Assembly: GCF_018860155.1 (NCBI RefSeq)
Contig: NZ_JAHKNI010000006.1
Location: forward strand, 248,001-312,000
Direction of reading: 5' to 3'
DNA from: Nocardia albiluteola
GTDB lineage: Bacteria > Actinomycetota > Actinomycetes > Mycobacteriales > Mycobacteriaceae
Length of the DNA stretch: 64,000 nt
Shown here: positions 50,155 to 59,287 of the stretch, piece by piece
How positions within the stretch are numbered: the first letter of the stretch is position 1
How the letters are laid out: the number at the start of each line of letters is the position of its first letter
Program-made: the position numbers and the translations under genes
The notes under the pieces: model-generated
The model's database searches: none
What the model was told of the DNA's origin: nothing
What the model saw: only the letters and a program-made list of their open reading frames with translations

Positions 50155-51108
50155 TCAGCGTTCGCGCAGCGACCTGTCGAGATGGTCCGCGGCCACCAGG
50201 CGGCCGTGGGCCACCGACAGCACCCACACGGTGCCCTTGCGATTGCGTGCGGGAGGCAGTGTGACGCCATCGATTTCGGCCCACTCGGCCAGCAGTGGCG
50301 GAATCACCTTGCCCTGACTGCAGATCACCGGCACCGCACCCGGCGACACCAGCTGCCGAACCCGCTTCAGGGCGGCGTCCGGCCCTGCGGCATAAGCGGT
50401 TTCGGTCAAGAGGGGTTCGGCGGCGATGCTCACGTCGAGCGCCTCGGCCAGCGGTTCGACGGTCTGCACGCAGCGCTGCACCGGCGCCGCGGAAACCTCG
50501 GTAGGGCCGAAGGCCATCAGGCTGGGGACCAAGGCCATTGCCTGTGCCCTGCCGGTCTTGTCGAGCGGGCGCTCGTCGTCGTCCGGACTGGACAGGCGGT
50601 CCCGGCGTCCCGCCTTGGCGTGCCTGACGAGTAGGAGGGTTTCCGTATCCGGGGGGTGACGCAGGAACTGGCGGATGATGGAGCGATCCATCGGATAGGA
50701 CAGCGCGCCCATTACCCCGTCCAAGTTGTACCAATGCAATTCGTCCACTTCCGAATTGCTGGTGAATTCGCCGTCGTTGATCGTGGCGACCCAGTAATCC
50801 ACCCGCTTGAGCTTGCGATGCCCGGGCACCGGGTAGGTGACGCTGCCCAGATAGCGGCCCAGGCGGGTGTTCAGCCCCGTCTCCTCGGCCACCTCGCGCA
50901 CCGCCGCGACCATCGGGGTCTCGCCGGGGTCCAGTTTGCCCTTGGGCAGCGACCAGTCGTCGTATTTGGGGCGGTGCACCACCGCCACCTCGACCGCACC
51001 GCCGCGCCGGCGCCGCCACACGACAGCACCGGCGCCGAGAATATTCGCGGTCACCCGGGGATCGGATATGGATACGTCCCCGGGATCCGGTGTTGCCGAA
51101 CCGCTCAC
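50155..51108 (-). CDS. mutT1: two-domain MutT1-type NUDIX hydrolase / histidine phosphatase
   Basis: 317 residues. The N-terminal Nudix box is perfect (GKLDPGETPMVAAVREVAEETGL, residues about 57-79). The C-terminal half is a histidine phosphatase beginning LLLVRHAKAGRRDR and containing QRCVQTVEPLAE. The mycobacterial homologue MutT1 sanitises oxidised guanine nucleotides (8-oxo-dGTP) and can cleave Ap4A. It sits between hupB and ppk as in M. tuberculosis. Confidence 0.92.
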   Translation of the reverse strand: MSGSATPDPGDVSISDPRVTANILGAGAVVWRRRRGGAVEVAVVHRPKYDDWSLPKGKLDPGETPMVAAVREVAEETGLNTRLGRYLGSVTYPVPGHRKLKRVDYWVATINDGEFTSNSEVDELHWYNLDGVMGALSYPMDRSIIRQFLRHPPDTETLLLVRHAKAGRRDRLSSPDDDERPLDKTGRAQAMALVPSLMAFGPTEVSAAPVQRCVQTVEPLAEALDVSIAAEPLLTETAYAAGPDAALKRVRQLVSPGAVPVICSQGKVIPPLLAEWAEIDGVTLPPARNRKGTVWVLSVAHGRLVAADHLDRSLRER

Positions 51109-51184
51109 GTCTCCGCCTCGCTGGCGCTCGGCTCCGACGTGCGTGATGCACGCCGGCCCGATGGTTCGCTCCGCTGCGCTCCGC
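51109..51184. repeat. short low-complexity intergenic element between ppk and mutT1
   Basis: A run of tctccgcctcgctggcgctcgg and ttcgctccgctgcgctccgc-type units with an embedded palindrome GTGCGTGATGCAC. It resembles dispersed extragenic repeats of Nocardia genomes. It separates the two minus-strand genes by 76 bp. Confidence 0.35.
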
Positions 51185-53416
51185 TCACTGCTGGTCCGGC
51201 CGCCGTAGGCGCATCATGTACTCCTGGTGGTCGCGCACCTGTTCGCCCTGCTGGATGACCTCGGCCTCGGTCGGATGCGCCTGCCAGGTCCCGTCGGGCC
51301 GCAGCACCCAGCAGCGGGTGGCCGGATACAGGGCCGAATCGAAGACCACGGCCAGCTGGTCACACAGCCGGGGATCCTTCACCTGCGCCATGACCTCCAC
51401 GCGCCGGTCCAGGTTGCGGTGCATCATGTCCGCGCTGCCGATCCAGTACTCGTCCTGGGCCTGGAAATGCATGACGCGGGAATGCTCGAGGAAGCGGCCG
51501 AGGATCGAGCGCACCTCGATGTTGTCGCTCATGCCCGGCACGCCCGGGCGCAGCCCGCAGATGCCGCGCACGACGATCTGCACCGGCACCCCGGCCTGCG
51601 ACGCCCGGTACAGCGCGTCGATCACCTGCTCGTCGACGATCGCGTTGGCCTTCATCCGGATTCGGGCGTCGTGGCCCTCCTGGGCGAGCTCGGTCTCGCG
51701 CTGGATCCGCTCGATGATGCCCGAGCGCACGCTGCTGGGCGCCACCAGCAGGTTCCGGTAGGTGGCCTTGCGGGAGTATCCGGTCAGCGAGTTGAACAGG
51801 TCAGTGAGGTCGGCGCCGATTTCCGGTGCCGCGGTGAGTAATCCGACGTCCTCGTAGAGGCGCGCGGTCTTCGGGTTGTAGTTGCCGGTGCCGATATGGC
51901 AGTAGCGGCGGATGGTGGCGCCCTCGCGCCGGACCACCAGACAGGTCTTGCAGTGCGTCTTGAGCCCGATCAGGCCGTAGACCACGTGCACGCCCGCCTG
52001 TTCCAGGGCGCGCGCCCATTTGATGTTGGCCTGCTCGTCGAAGCGGGCCTTGATCTCCACCAGGGCCACGACCTGCTTGCCGGCCTCGGCGGCGTCGATG
52101 AGCGCGTTGACGATGGGGGAGTCGCCGGAGGTGCGGTACAGCGTCTGCTTGATCGCCAGCACCTGCGGATCGGCGGCGGCCTGCTCGATGAATCGCTGCA
52201 CGCTGGTGGAGAACGAGTCGTACGGGTGGTGGACGAGCACGTCCCCCTCGCGCAGGGCGGCGAAAACGTTTCGGGGCGTTTCCCTCTCACCGAATGCGGG
52301 CGGGGTGGTCGGCACCCACGGCGCGTCCTTGATCGCGGGCCGGTCCACCCCGTAGACCTGCCACAGGCAGGACAGATCCAGCAGACCGGGCACCTGGATG
52401 ACATCGCCGGGGTCGACATCGAGCTCGCGCAGCAGCAGATCGAGCATGTGCTCGGTCATGTCGTCGGAAACCTCCAGGCGCACAGGAGATCCGAACCGTC
52501 GCCGGGCGAGTTCCCGCTCCAGGGCCTGCAGCAGGTCCTCGTCGCGGTCCTCGTCCACCTCGAAGTCGGCGTTGCGGGTGATGCGGAACGAATGATGTTC
52601 CACCACATCCATACCCGGGAACAGCTGATCCAGGTGCGCCGCGATCAACTCCTCCATCGGCAGGAATGCGGCCAGGCTGGATCCGGCGGCGGCGTCGGCC
52701 TCCCGGATCGAGGAGTTGCGGGCGCCCTGCGTCGCGGCGCTGCGGCGCACGCGTACGAACCGGTCCACATTGTCCGGCACCTTCACGCGCGCGAAGTGCT
52801 CGCCGCCGGTCTCGGAATCCTTCACCGTCACAGCGAGATTCAGGCTCAGGCCGCTGATGTAGGGAAACGGGTGCGCGGGGTCCACGGCCAGCGGGGTCAG
52901 CACCGGGAAGACCTGGTCCTGGAAATATCCCGAAAGACGCTGGCGCTCATCGTCGTCCAGATTCGCCCAGCCGATGATGGCGATGCCCTGCTCGACCAGC
53001 GCGGGCTGCAGTTCGTCCAGGAACACCCGGGCGTGCCGCGAGGCCAGCTCCTGGGTGGCGGCCGCGATCAGGGCCAGCTGCTCGGTCGGGGAGAGGCCGT
53101 CGGCCGAACGCACCGACAGCCCGGCCTCGGCCCGGCGCTTGAGCCCGGCCACCCGGACCATGTAGAACTCGTCGAGATTCGAGGCGAAGATGGCCAGGAA
53201 CTTCACGCGCTCGAGCAGCGGTTCGGAACGGTCCTCGGCCAGGGCGAGCACGCGGGCGTTGAAGTCCAGCCAGCTCAACTCCCGGTTGAGATAGCGATCG
53301 ACGGGCAACTGCGGCAGTGCGGTGCTGGTGGCCGGCTGCGCGGCCGCGGGCGGCGCGGCGGGTAGTCGCTGAGACTGGACGGTCTCCGTATCGCTCATGG
53401 GCACGGTCACAATCAT
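51185..53416 (-). CDS. ppk: polyphosphate kinase 1
   Basis: 743 residues (ATG 53398 would give 737). It shows YLNRELSWLDFNARVLALAED and FLAIFASNLDEFYMVRVAG in the N-terminal domain, the catalytic core EGDVLVHHPYDSFSTSVQRFIEQA, LEQAGVHVVYGLIGLKTHCKT and the autophosphorylated His in IRRYCHIGTGNYN. It makes and breaks long-chain polyphosphate using ATP/ADP. The position next to mutT1 and fbiD is conserved in mycobacteria. Confidence 0.96.
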   Translation of the reverse strand: MIVTVPMSDTETVQSQRLPAAPPAAAQPATSTALPQLPVDRYLNRELSWLDFNARVLALAEDRSEPLLERVKFLAIFASNLDEFYMVRVAGLKRRAEAGLSVRSADGLSPTEQLALIAAATQELASRHARVFLDELQPALVEQGIAIIGWANLDDDERQRLSGYFQDQVFPVLTPLAVDPAHPFPYISGLSLNLAVTVKDSETGGEHFARVKVPDNVDRFVRVRRSAATQGARNSSIREADAAAGSSLAAFLPMEELIAAHLDQLFPGMDVVEHHSFRITRNADFEVDEDRDEDLLQALERELARRRFGSPVRLEVSDDMTEHMLDLLLRELDVDPGDVIQVPGLLDLSCLWQVYGVDRPAIKDAPWVPTTPPAFGERETPRNVFAALREGDVLVHHPYDSFSTSVQRFIEQAAADPQVLAIKQTLYRTSGDSPIVNALIDAAEAGKQVVALVEIKARFDEQANIKWARALEQAGVHVVYGLIGLKTHCKTCLVVRREGATIRRYCHIGTGNYNPKTARLYEDVGLLTAAPEIGADLTDLFNSLTGYSRKATYRNLLVAPSSVRSGIIERIQRETELAQEGHDARIRMKANAIVDEQVIDALYRASQAGVPVQIVVRGICGLRPGVPGMSDNIEVRSILGRFLEHSRVMHFQAQDEYWIGSADMMHRNLDRRVEVMAQVKDPRLCDQLAVVFDSALYPATRCWVLRPDGTWQAHPTEAEVIQQGEQVRDHQEYMMRLRRPDQQ

Positions 53417-53487
53417 TCCTTATGTCTGAAGCGGGTGCCGCCGGTTCCCCCATCGACGCAATAGTTAGCAATTACTTGGCTTACAAA

Positions 53488-54189
53488 TTATTGAGTACAC
53501 ATATGACCCGTGTCGCACCTCCGTGTGAGTTGTTCGTGAACGCGGCGGGGCCACCCGATGTCCTGCAGTAGTGCGGTGGTGGCCGGACCCACGCCGAGGC
53601 TCAGCGCGGCGTTCAGGTCCGCGGCGGTGTCGACATCCAGCCGCAGACCCGGCCAATCGCCGACGAGATCCTTTGCGCCCGAGTCGGCATGGCGGCGGGC
53701 GGAATCCGGGCCGAACAGCGGGGCCAGCGGTGCGGTGCCGTCGCGCACCAGCAGGGCCGCGGTACCCCGGCCGGTGTGGTCGGCCACCAGCGCCCGGCCC
53801 GTCGCCGGCGCGGTGTCCAGCGCGTCGGCGAGCTCGGCCGGCCGCAGGGCAGGCAGATCCGCCTGCAGCGCAAGCAGATCGACCGCGCCGTGGCGCCCGC
53901 GCACGGCCGCGGCCGCGGCGGCGAGGGCCGAGTTGAGCAGGTCGGTGCCCGCGGCGGGATCCGGATGCGCGACGCACCCCAGCGCGCGCACCGCGGCGGC
54001 CACCAGGGGATCTGGCGTAACGACGGTGACCGAGCCGATGCCCGCGGCAAGCGCGGCATTCACCGTGTCGGACAGCATCGCCAGCACGAGCCGGGACCGG
54101 TCGGCGGGCGGCAGCTCGTCGGCGAGTCGGCTCTTGGCACGCTCGAGGTTCTTCACCGCGATCACGGCGTGGACAGCATCCGGACGCAT
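53488..54189 (-). CDS. fbiD: phosphoenolpyruvate guanylyltransferase (FbiD/CofC)
   Basis: 233 residues. The nucleotidyltransferase fold begins VIAVKNLERAKSRLADELPPADRSRLVLAML, followed by VTVVTPDPLVAAA, LLALQADLPALRPAELADAL and DSARRHADSGAKDL. In mycobacteria FbiD activates phosphoenolpyruvate with GTP for coenzyme F420 synthesis; the position between ppk and gpsA is the same as Rv2983. It fits with two PPOX proteins in the window that may use F420. Confidence 0.9.
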   Translation of the reverse strand: MRPDAVHAVIAVKNLERAKSRLADELPPADRSRLVLAMLSDTVNAALAAGIGSVTVVTPDPLVAAAVRALGCVAHPDPAAGTDLLNSALAAAAAAVRGRHGAVDLLALQADLPALRPAELADALDTAPATGRALVADHTGRGTAALLVRDGTAPLAPLFGPDSARRHADSGAKDLVGDWPGLRLDVDTAADLNAALSLGVGPATTALLQDIGWPRRVHEQLTRRCDTGHMCTQ

Positions 54190-54306
54190 GCGCCCATCGT
54201 CGCACGTCCGGCGCAGTGGTGGATGTCATGCCTTACGCGACGGCGCGAGCGGCGAACCGTCGGGTATCGCAGCGCGGCCGGGGGAACTGATGGCACTATC
54301 GGATTC

Positions 54307-55302
54307 GTGACCAGTGCGGCAGTGATGGGTGCGGGATCGTGGGGCACCGCATTAGCGAAGGTGTTGAACGACGCGGGCACCGAGGTGACGATGTGGGCCC
54401 GGCGGCCGGAGGTGGCCAAGGTGCTGGCCACCGAGCACCACAACCCGGTCTATCTGAGCCATGCGCGCCTGGACGGGGTGCGGGCGACCGACGACTACGC
54501 GGCCGCGCTCGACGGCGCGGAGATCGTCGTGCTGGCCGTCCCGGCCCAGTCGCTGCGCGAGAATCTCGCGAACTGGCGCGCGGCGATCAGCCCCGACGCC
54601 ACGCTGCTCAGCGTGGCCAAGGGCATCGAGACCGGCACGCTGATGCGGATGAGCGAGGTCATCGCCGAGGTCACCGGGGCGGACGCGGGCCGGATCGCGG
54701 TGCTGTCCGGGCCGAATCTCGCGGGTGAGATCGTCGACGAGCAGCCCGCCGCCTCGGTGGTGGCCTGCAGCGACACCGCGCGCGCCGAACTCGTCCAGCG
54801 CGCCTGCGCCACGGGCTATTTCCGGCCGTACACCAACACCGATGTGATCGGTTGCGAGATCGGCGGCGCCTGCAAGAACGTCATCGCGCTGGCCTGTGGG
54901 ATCGCCTCGGGAATGGGCCTGGGCGACAATTCGATCGCCAGCCTCATCACCCGCGGGCTGGCCGAGATCATCCGCCTGGGCGTCGCGCTCGGGGCCAATC
55001 CGGTGACGCTGGCGGGCCTGGCGGGGGTCGGCGATCTGGTCGCCACCTGCACCTCACCGCTGTCGCGCAACCGGTCCTTCGGGCACGTGCTGGGCGCGGG
55101 CGGATCTATGGAGGCCGCGCAGCAGGCCACCCACGGTCAGGTCGCCGAGGGCGTGAAGTCCTGCACTTCGATCCGGGCCCTGGCCGAACGCCACGGGGTG
55201 GAGATGCCGCTGACGACCTCGGTGCACCAGGTCTGTCACGAGGGGTTGTCGGTGGCCGACGCGGTCGGGTGGCTGCTGGGCCGCAGCATCAAGCCCGAAT
55301 GA
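54307..55302 (+). CDS. gpsA: glycerol-3-phosphate dehydrogenase [NAD(P)+]
   Basis: 331 residues from GTG 54307. N-terminal dinucleotide motif VMGAGSWGTALAKVLNDAG; catalytic Lys in EIGGACKNVIALACGIASG; GLAGVGDLVATCTSPLSRNRSFG is family-typical. It reduces dihydroxyacetone phosphate to sn-glycerol 3-phosphate for phospholipid synthesis. ddl starts 33 bp downstream. Confidence 0.95.
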   Translation: MTSAAVMGAGSWGTALAKVLNDAGTEVTMWARRPEVAKVLATEHHNPVYLSHARLDGVRATDDYAAALDGAEIVVLAVPAQSLRENLANWRAAISPDATLLSVAKGIETGTLMRMSEVIAEVTGADAGRIAVLSGPNLAGEIVDEQPAASVVACSDTARAELVQRACATGYFRPYTNTDVIGCEIGGACKNVIALACGIASGMGLGDNSIASLITRGLAEIIRLGVALGANPVTLAGLAGVGDLVATCTSPLSRNRSFGHVLGAGGSMEAAQQATHGQVAEGVKSCTSIRALAERHGVEMPLTTSVHQVCHEGLSVADAVGWLLGRSIKPE

Positions 55303-55335
55303 TTATCTCGGCGTTCTGCGGGTACGGTTCCGGAC

Positions 55336-56433
55336 ATGAGTAACCGGATTCGGGTCGCGGTGGTTTTCGGCGGCCGCAGCAACGAGCATGCGGTGTCGTG
55401 TGTGTCCGCCGGCTTCGTGCTGCGCAACCTCGACCCCGAACGGTACGAGGCCGTGCCGATCGGCATCACCCGCGACGGGACCTGGGTGCTGAGCGGATCC
55501 GATGCGCGTGCCCTGGCCATCGCGGACCGCGCGCTGCCGTCGGTGGACGGCTCCGGCACCGAACTGGTGCTCGCCGCGGACCCCACGCGCGGGGGTAGCC
55601 TGCTCCCGCTCGGCGGCGGTGAGGGCCCGGGCGCGGTCGAGGTGGTGTTCCCGGTGCTGCACGGGGCGTTCGGCGAGGACGGCACGGTGCAGGGCCTGCT
55701 GGAGATGGCCTCGCTGCCCTACGTCGGGCCGGGCGTGCTGGCCAGCGCCACCGGCATGGACAAGGAGTTCATGAAGAAGCTGCTTGCCGCCGAGGGGATT
55801 CCGATCGGCGACCACGTCGTCCTGCGGCCCGGCACGGCGACCCTGAGCGAGCAGGAACGCGCCCGCCTGGGCCTTCCGGTCTTCGTCAAGCCCGCGCGCG
55901 GCGGCTCGTCCATCGGCATCACCAAGGTGGATGCCTGGGATCGGCTGGAGGAGGCCATCGCCGTTGCGCGAGAGCACGATCCGAAAGTCATCGTGGAGGC
56001 GGCCATCGCCGGGCGCGAGATCGAATGCGGCGTACTGGAATTTCCCGACGGCCGGGTACAGGCCAGTGTTCTGGCCGAGATCCGGATGCCGGACGAGTCC
56101 GCGACCGCGGCCCCGGACTTCTACGACTTCGACACCAAATACCTCGACGACGTATGCGAGTTCGACATTCCGGCAAAGCTGGACGACGACCTCACGCAAC
56201 AGGTTCGGGACATGGCCGTGCGTGCTTTCCGCGCCCTGGACTGCCAGGGGCTCTCGCGCGTCGACTTCTTCGTGACCGCGGACGGCCCGGTGATCAACGA
56301 GATCAACACCATGCCCGGCATGACGGCCATCTCGATGTACCCGCGCATGTGGGAGGCCACCGGCATCGACAACGCCGCGCTGGTCGGCACCCTCGTGGAG
56401 ACGGCACTGGCCCGCGGCACCGGGCTGCGCTGA
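55336..56433 (+). CDS. ddl: D-alanine--D-alanine ligase
   Basis: 365 residues. ATP-grasp ligase with VVFGGRSNEHAVSCVSAGFVL at the N-terminus, LPYVGPGVLASATGMDKEF, PVFVKPARGGSSIGITKV and the metal-binding end VINEINTMPGMTAISMYPRM. It makes the D-Ala-D-Ala dipeptide of peptidoglycan. Convergent with the DUF3515 gene. Confidence 0.96.
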   Translation: MSNRIRVAVVFGGRSNEHAVSCVSAGFVLRNLDPERYEAVPIGITRDGTWVLSGSDARALAIADRALPSVDGSGTELVLAADPTRGGSLLPLGGGEGPGAVEVVFPVLHGAFGEDGTVQGLLEMASLPYVGPGVLASATGMDKEFMKKLLAAEGIPIGDHVVLRPGTATLSEQERARLGLPVFVKPARGGSSIGITKVDAWDRLEEAIAVAREHDPKVIVEAAIAGREIECGVLEFPDGRVQASVLAEIRMPDESATAAPDFYDFDTKYLDDVCEFDIPAKLDDDLTQQVRDMAVRAFRALDCQGLSRVDFFVTADGPVINEINTMPGMTAISMYPRMWEATGIDNAALVGTLVETALARGTGLR

Positions 56434-56462
56434 ATTCCCGGGCCGCGATCCACCAGCCGGAT

Positions 56463-57113
56463 TCAGTTCGGGATCGGGCCCGGGTCGAGCGGTTTCGCGG
56501 GCAGCACCTTGGTGACGGTGTTCGAAAGATCCTGCAGCGGTGTCGGTCCGGCCTTGTCGGGCATCGTGACCGCGATGTAGGTGCCGCGGTCGACGACGTA
56601 CCAGGTGCCCGAGGTGTTGCCGCTGGCCGGGTCGCGCACCTCGAACCAGTTGACGCCGTTGACGACCTGCAGGGCGGCCGCCTTGGTGAATTCCGCCGGG
56701 CGGTCCAGGCCGCAGCGCAGCACGATCGGGTCGCCACCGTCGGGCAGCTGCCACGCCACGGTCGCGGGCGGGGCGGGCTTGGCCAGTTCGGACCGCGTGT
56801 AGTCGCCGAGCTTGGCGGGCAGGGCCGGGAGCAGGGCGGTGCATTCCGGGCCGGAGGAGGCGGGCTGCGGGACCGAGCCCAGGGCCAGCGGATCGCGGGA
56901 GACGTGGCTGCCCTGGAACACGGCGATGATCAGGACGGCGACAATCAGCGCGACCGGGAGGGCAACGGCCGTGGCGATGAGCGCGGGGGAGCGTTTCGGG
57001 CCCTCGTCCTCGGCGCTGTAGCGGTCGGACGACGCGGCCGCGGCGGCGGGATCGGCCTTCGCGACGTCGTCGGTGATCTCGGCCGTGCCCGGCCGGTCCG
57101 TCTCGCTGCTCAT
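56463..57113 (-). CDS. DUF3515 membrane-anchored protein
   Basis: 216 residues from ATG 57113 (ATG 57164 is an alternative). An acidic N-terminus, one membrane helix (LIATAVALPVALIVAVLIIAVF) and an external domain with two Cys (ECTALLPALPAKLGDYTR, VLRCGLDRPAEF, GTWYVVDRGTYIAVTMP) fit DUF3515, a conserved actinobacterial family of unknown function found between ddl and thiL. Confidence 0.82.
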   Translation of the reverse strand: MSSETDRPGTAEITDDVAKADPAAAAASSDRYSAEDEGPKRSPALIATAVALPVALIVAVLIIAVFQGSHVSRDPLALGSVPQPASSGPECTALLPALPAKLGDYTRSELAKPAPPATVAWQLPDGGDPIVLRCGLDRPAEFTKAAALQVVNGVNWFEVRDPASGNTSGTWYVVDRGTYIAVTMPDKAGPTPLQDLSNTVTKVLPAKPLDPGPIPN

Positions 57114-57234
57114 CCGCGAATCGTCTCCATTCGTCTCGGTGCCCGGATCGTGGCTGGTGATCATCGGTTTCGGGTTCGAGGGTAGCCTCGCGGACGTCCG
57201 CGATCCCCGGCGCGGTTGACGAAAGGAGACGGCC

Positions 57235-58191
57235 ATCACTGAGCGCAGCACCGGCACCGTGCGTGAGCTGGGCGAGTTCGGGCTGATCGCGCGGATGAAC
57301 GCCGGTCGCACCCAGGTTCCCGGGGTGCTGCTCGGTCCCGGCGACGACGCCGCGGTCGTGGCCGCACCGGCCGGGCAATTCGTGGTCAGCACCGACATGC
57401 TGGTGCAGGATCGGCATTTCCGGCTGGACTGGTCGAGCCCCCGTGACATCGGTGCCAAGGCGATCGCGCAGAACGCCGCCGATGTGGTGGTGATGGGCGC
57501 GGCCCCCAGTGCGTTCGTGGTGTCCTTCGGCTGCCCGGCCGACACCCCGGTCGCCTTCGTGGACGACTTCGTCGAGGGCATGTGGGCCGAGGCGGACCGC
57601 GCGGGTGCGTCCATCGCCGGCGGTGATGTGGTGCGCGCCCCGCTGTTGATCATCTCGGTGACCGCCTTCGGCAATCCGCTGCGCGCGCCGGTGCTGCTGT
57701 CCGGTGCGACGCCGGGTGACGTCGTCGCGGTCGCCGGTCGCCTGGGCTGGTCGGCGGCCGGGCTGGGCGTGCTGTCGGCCGGGCTCGATCCGGGGTCGTA
57801 CCCGGACGTGGTTGCCGCACACCGGATTCCGAGCCCGCCCTATCGCGCGGTACTCGACCTGCCGTCGAGTGCGCCGATCACGGCCATGACCGACGTCTCC
57901 GACGGACTGCTCGCGGATATCGGGCATATCACCGAATCCTCCGCTGTCGCCGTCGATCTCGACTCGACCGCGGTCCGCGACGCGGCCCTCGAGCCGGTCG
58001 CCGCCGCGCTCGGGGCCGATCCGCTGGTGTGGATCCTGACTGGGGGCGAGGACCATGCGTTCGTCGCGACATTCCGCGCGGGACAGCATCTTCCGGCCGG
58101 TTGGCGACAGGTGGGCAGGGTGGCCGACGGCGCGGGTGTCACGGTCGACGGGGTCGAGCGGTCCGGACCGGTCGGCTGGGAATCCTTCTAG
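57235..58191 (+). CDS. thiL: thiamine-monophosphate kinase, possibly using an ATC start
   Basis: It phosphorylates thiamine monophosphate to the diphosphate. The recognisable protein begins RELGEFGLIARM and contains LLGPGDDAAVV, VSTDMLVQDRHFRLDW, AKAIAQNAADVVVMGA, MTDVSDGLLADIGHI and LTGGEDHAFVATF. GTG 57259 would give 310 residues but has no ribosome-binding site. AAAGGAG at 57222-57228 is ideally placed, 6 nt before ATC 57235 in the same frame, giving 318 residues with TERSTGTV added, closer to the length of homologues. The start is therefore uncertain. Confidence 0.88.
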   Translation: MTERSTGTVRELGEFGLIARMNAGRTQVPGVLLGPGDDAAVVAAPAGQFVVSTDMLVQDRHFRLDWSSPRDIGAKAIAQNAADVVVMGAAPSAFVVSFGCPADTPVAFVDDFVEGMWAEADRAGASIAGGDVVRAPLLIISVTAFGNPLRAPVLLSGATPGDVVAVAGRLGWSAAGLGVLSAGLDPGSYPDVVAAHRIPSPPYRAVLDLPSSAPITAMTDVSDGLLADIGHITESSAVAVDLDSTAVRDAALEPVAAALGADPLVWILTGGEDHAFVATFRAGQHLPAGWRQVGRVADGAGVTVDGVERSGPVGWESF

Positions 58192-58253
58192 CGCCACCGG
58201 CGAACTCAGGGCCAGCTGTCGCGGTGAGATCGGCCACGCTAAGTTCTTCCGGC

Positions 58254-58931
58254 ATGGGCGCAAAAACATTGCCGGAGATCATCGATACGGGCTGGGCCGA
58301 GGCGCTGACGCCGGTTGCCGACAGCATCACCGCCATGGGCGAGTTCCTGCGCGCGGAGAACGAGGCCGGGCGCGGGTATCTGCCGAAGGGGGAGAACGTG
58401 CTGCGCGCGTTCCAGCGGCCGCTGGACAAGGTGCGGGTGCTGATCGTCGGTCAGGACCCCTATCCGACGCCGGGACACGCTGTGGGCCTGAGTTTCTCGG
58501 TGGCTCCGGATGTTTCGCCGGTGCCCCGCAGCCTGGCGAACATCTTCTCCGAGTACTCCAAGGATCTGGGATACCCCACGCCGTCCTGCGGCGACCTGTC
58601 GCCGTGGTCGGACCAGGGGGTGCTGATGCTGAACCGAGTGCTGACCGTGCAACCCCGGGAGGCCGGCTCGCATCGGGGCAAGGGCTGGGAGGCGGTGACC
58701 GAGCAGGCGATTCGCGCACTGGTGGCCCGGGACCAGCCGCTCGTGGCGATCCTGTGGGGCCGCGACGCGTCCACCCTCAAGCCGATGCTGGGCAGCGTGC
58801 CGTACATCGAATCCGCCCATCCCTCACCGCTGTCGGCCTCCCGGGGATTCTTCGGATCGAAGCCGTTCTCCCGTACCAACGAATTGCTCGGTACATTGGG
58901 GGCCGCCCCGGTCGATTGGCGACTGCCCTGA
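58254..58931 (+). CDS. ung: uracil-DNA glycosylase (family 1)
   Basis: 225 residues from ATG 58254. Catalytic motif VLIVGQDPYPTPGHAVGLSFS with the active Asp, and the DNA-binding loop SAHPSPLSASRGFFG. It removes uracil from DNA. Follows thiL as in M. tuberculosis. Confidence 0.96.
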   Translation: MGAKTLPEIIDTGWAEALTPVADSITAMGEFLRAENEAGRGYLPKGENVLRAFQRPLDKVRVLIVGQDPYPTPGHAVGLSFSVAPDVSPVPRSLANIFSEYSKDLGYPTPSCGDLSPWSDQGVLMLNRVLTVQPREAGSHRGKGWEAVTEQAIRALVARDQPLVAILWGRDASTLKPMLGSVPYIESAHPSPLSASRGFFGSKPFSRTNELLGTLGAAPVDWRLP

Positions 58932-59016
58932 CCGGTGCGGGAGTTCGAGCGAATGTGCAGTGGGTGGCGTCGGGGCCTATACCCGTTGCCAGGAAACAGG
59001 AAATAGGAGCAGTTGT

Positions 59017-59277
59017 ATGCAGATCAAGTCCGTGCGCGGTGCCATCGTGGCCGTTGCCGCCGGAGCCGCCGTCCTGGGTGCGCCGGCGGCGGCCCAGGCC
59101 AAGTCCATTCCGCTGGTAAAAGCCCCGGCGGCGAATACCCAGCAGGGTGGCCCGGTCTTCGAGCTCTACGACCCGCAGACGGGTTCGGCATCGATGTCGT
59201 CGCAGGTGAACGCCTTCGGGCTGTGCGCGATACAGAGCATCAGCGCCAACGTACAGTGCATCGGCGGGGCGAGATAG
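59017..59277 (+). CDS. small secreted protein of unknown function
   Basis: 86 residues from ATG 59017 after taggag. Signal peptide GAIVAVAAGAAVLGAPAAAQA, probable cleavage after AQA. The mature ~58 residues contain PVFELYDPQTGSASMSSQVNAFG and end with two Cys (LCAIQ...VQCIGGAR) likely forming a disulfide. No family recognised. Confidence 0.7.
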   Translation: MQIKSVRGAIVAVAAGAAVLGAPAAAQAKSIPLVKAPAANTQQGGPVFELYDPQTGSASMSSQVNAFGLCAIQSISANVQCIGGAR

Positions 59278-59287
59278 ATTCGGCCGG

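Noticed and set aside
55303..58269. Very long (988 codon) minus-strand open frame over ddl, DUF3515 and thiL.
   Set aside because: It crosses three well-supported genes, is His/Gly/Arg-rich and has no recognisable domain.
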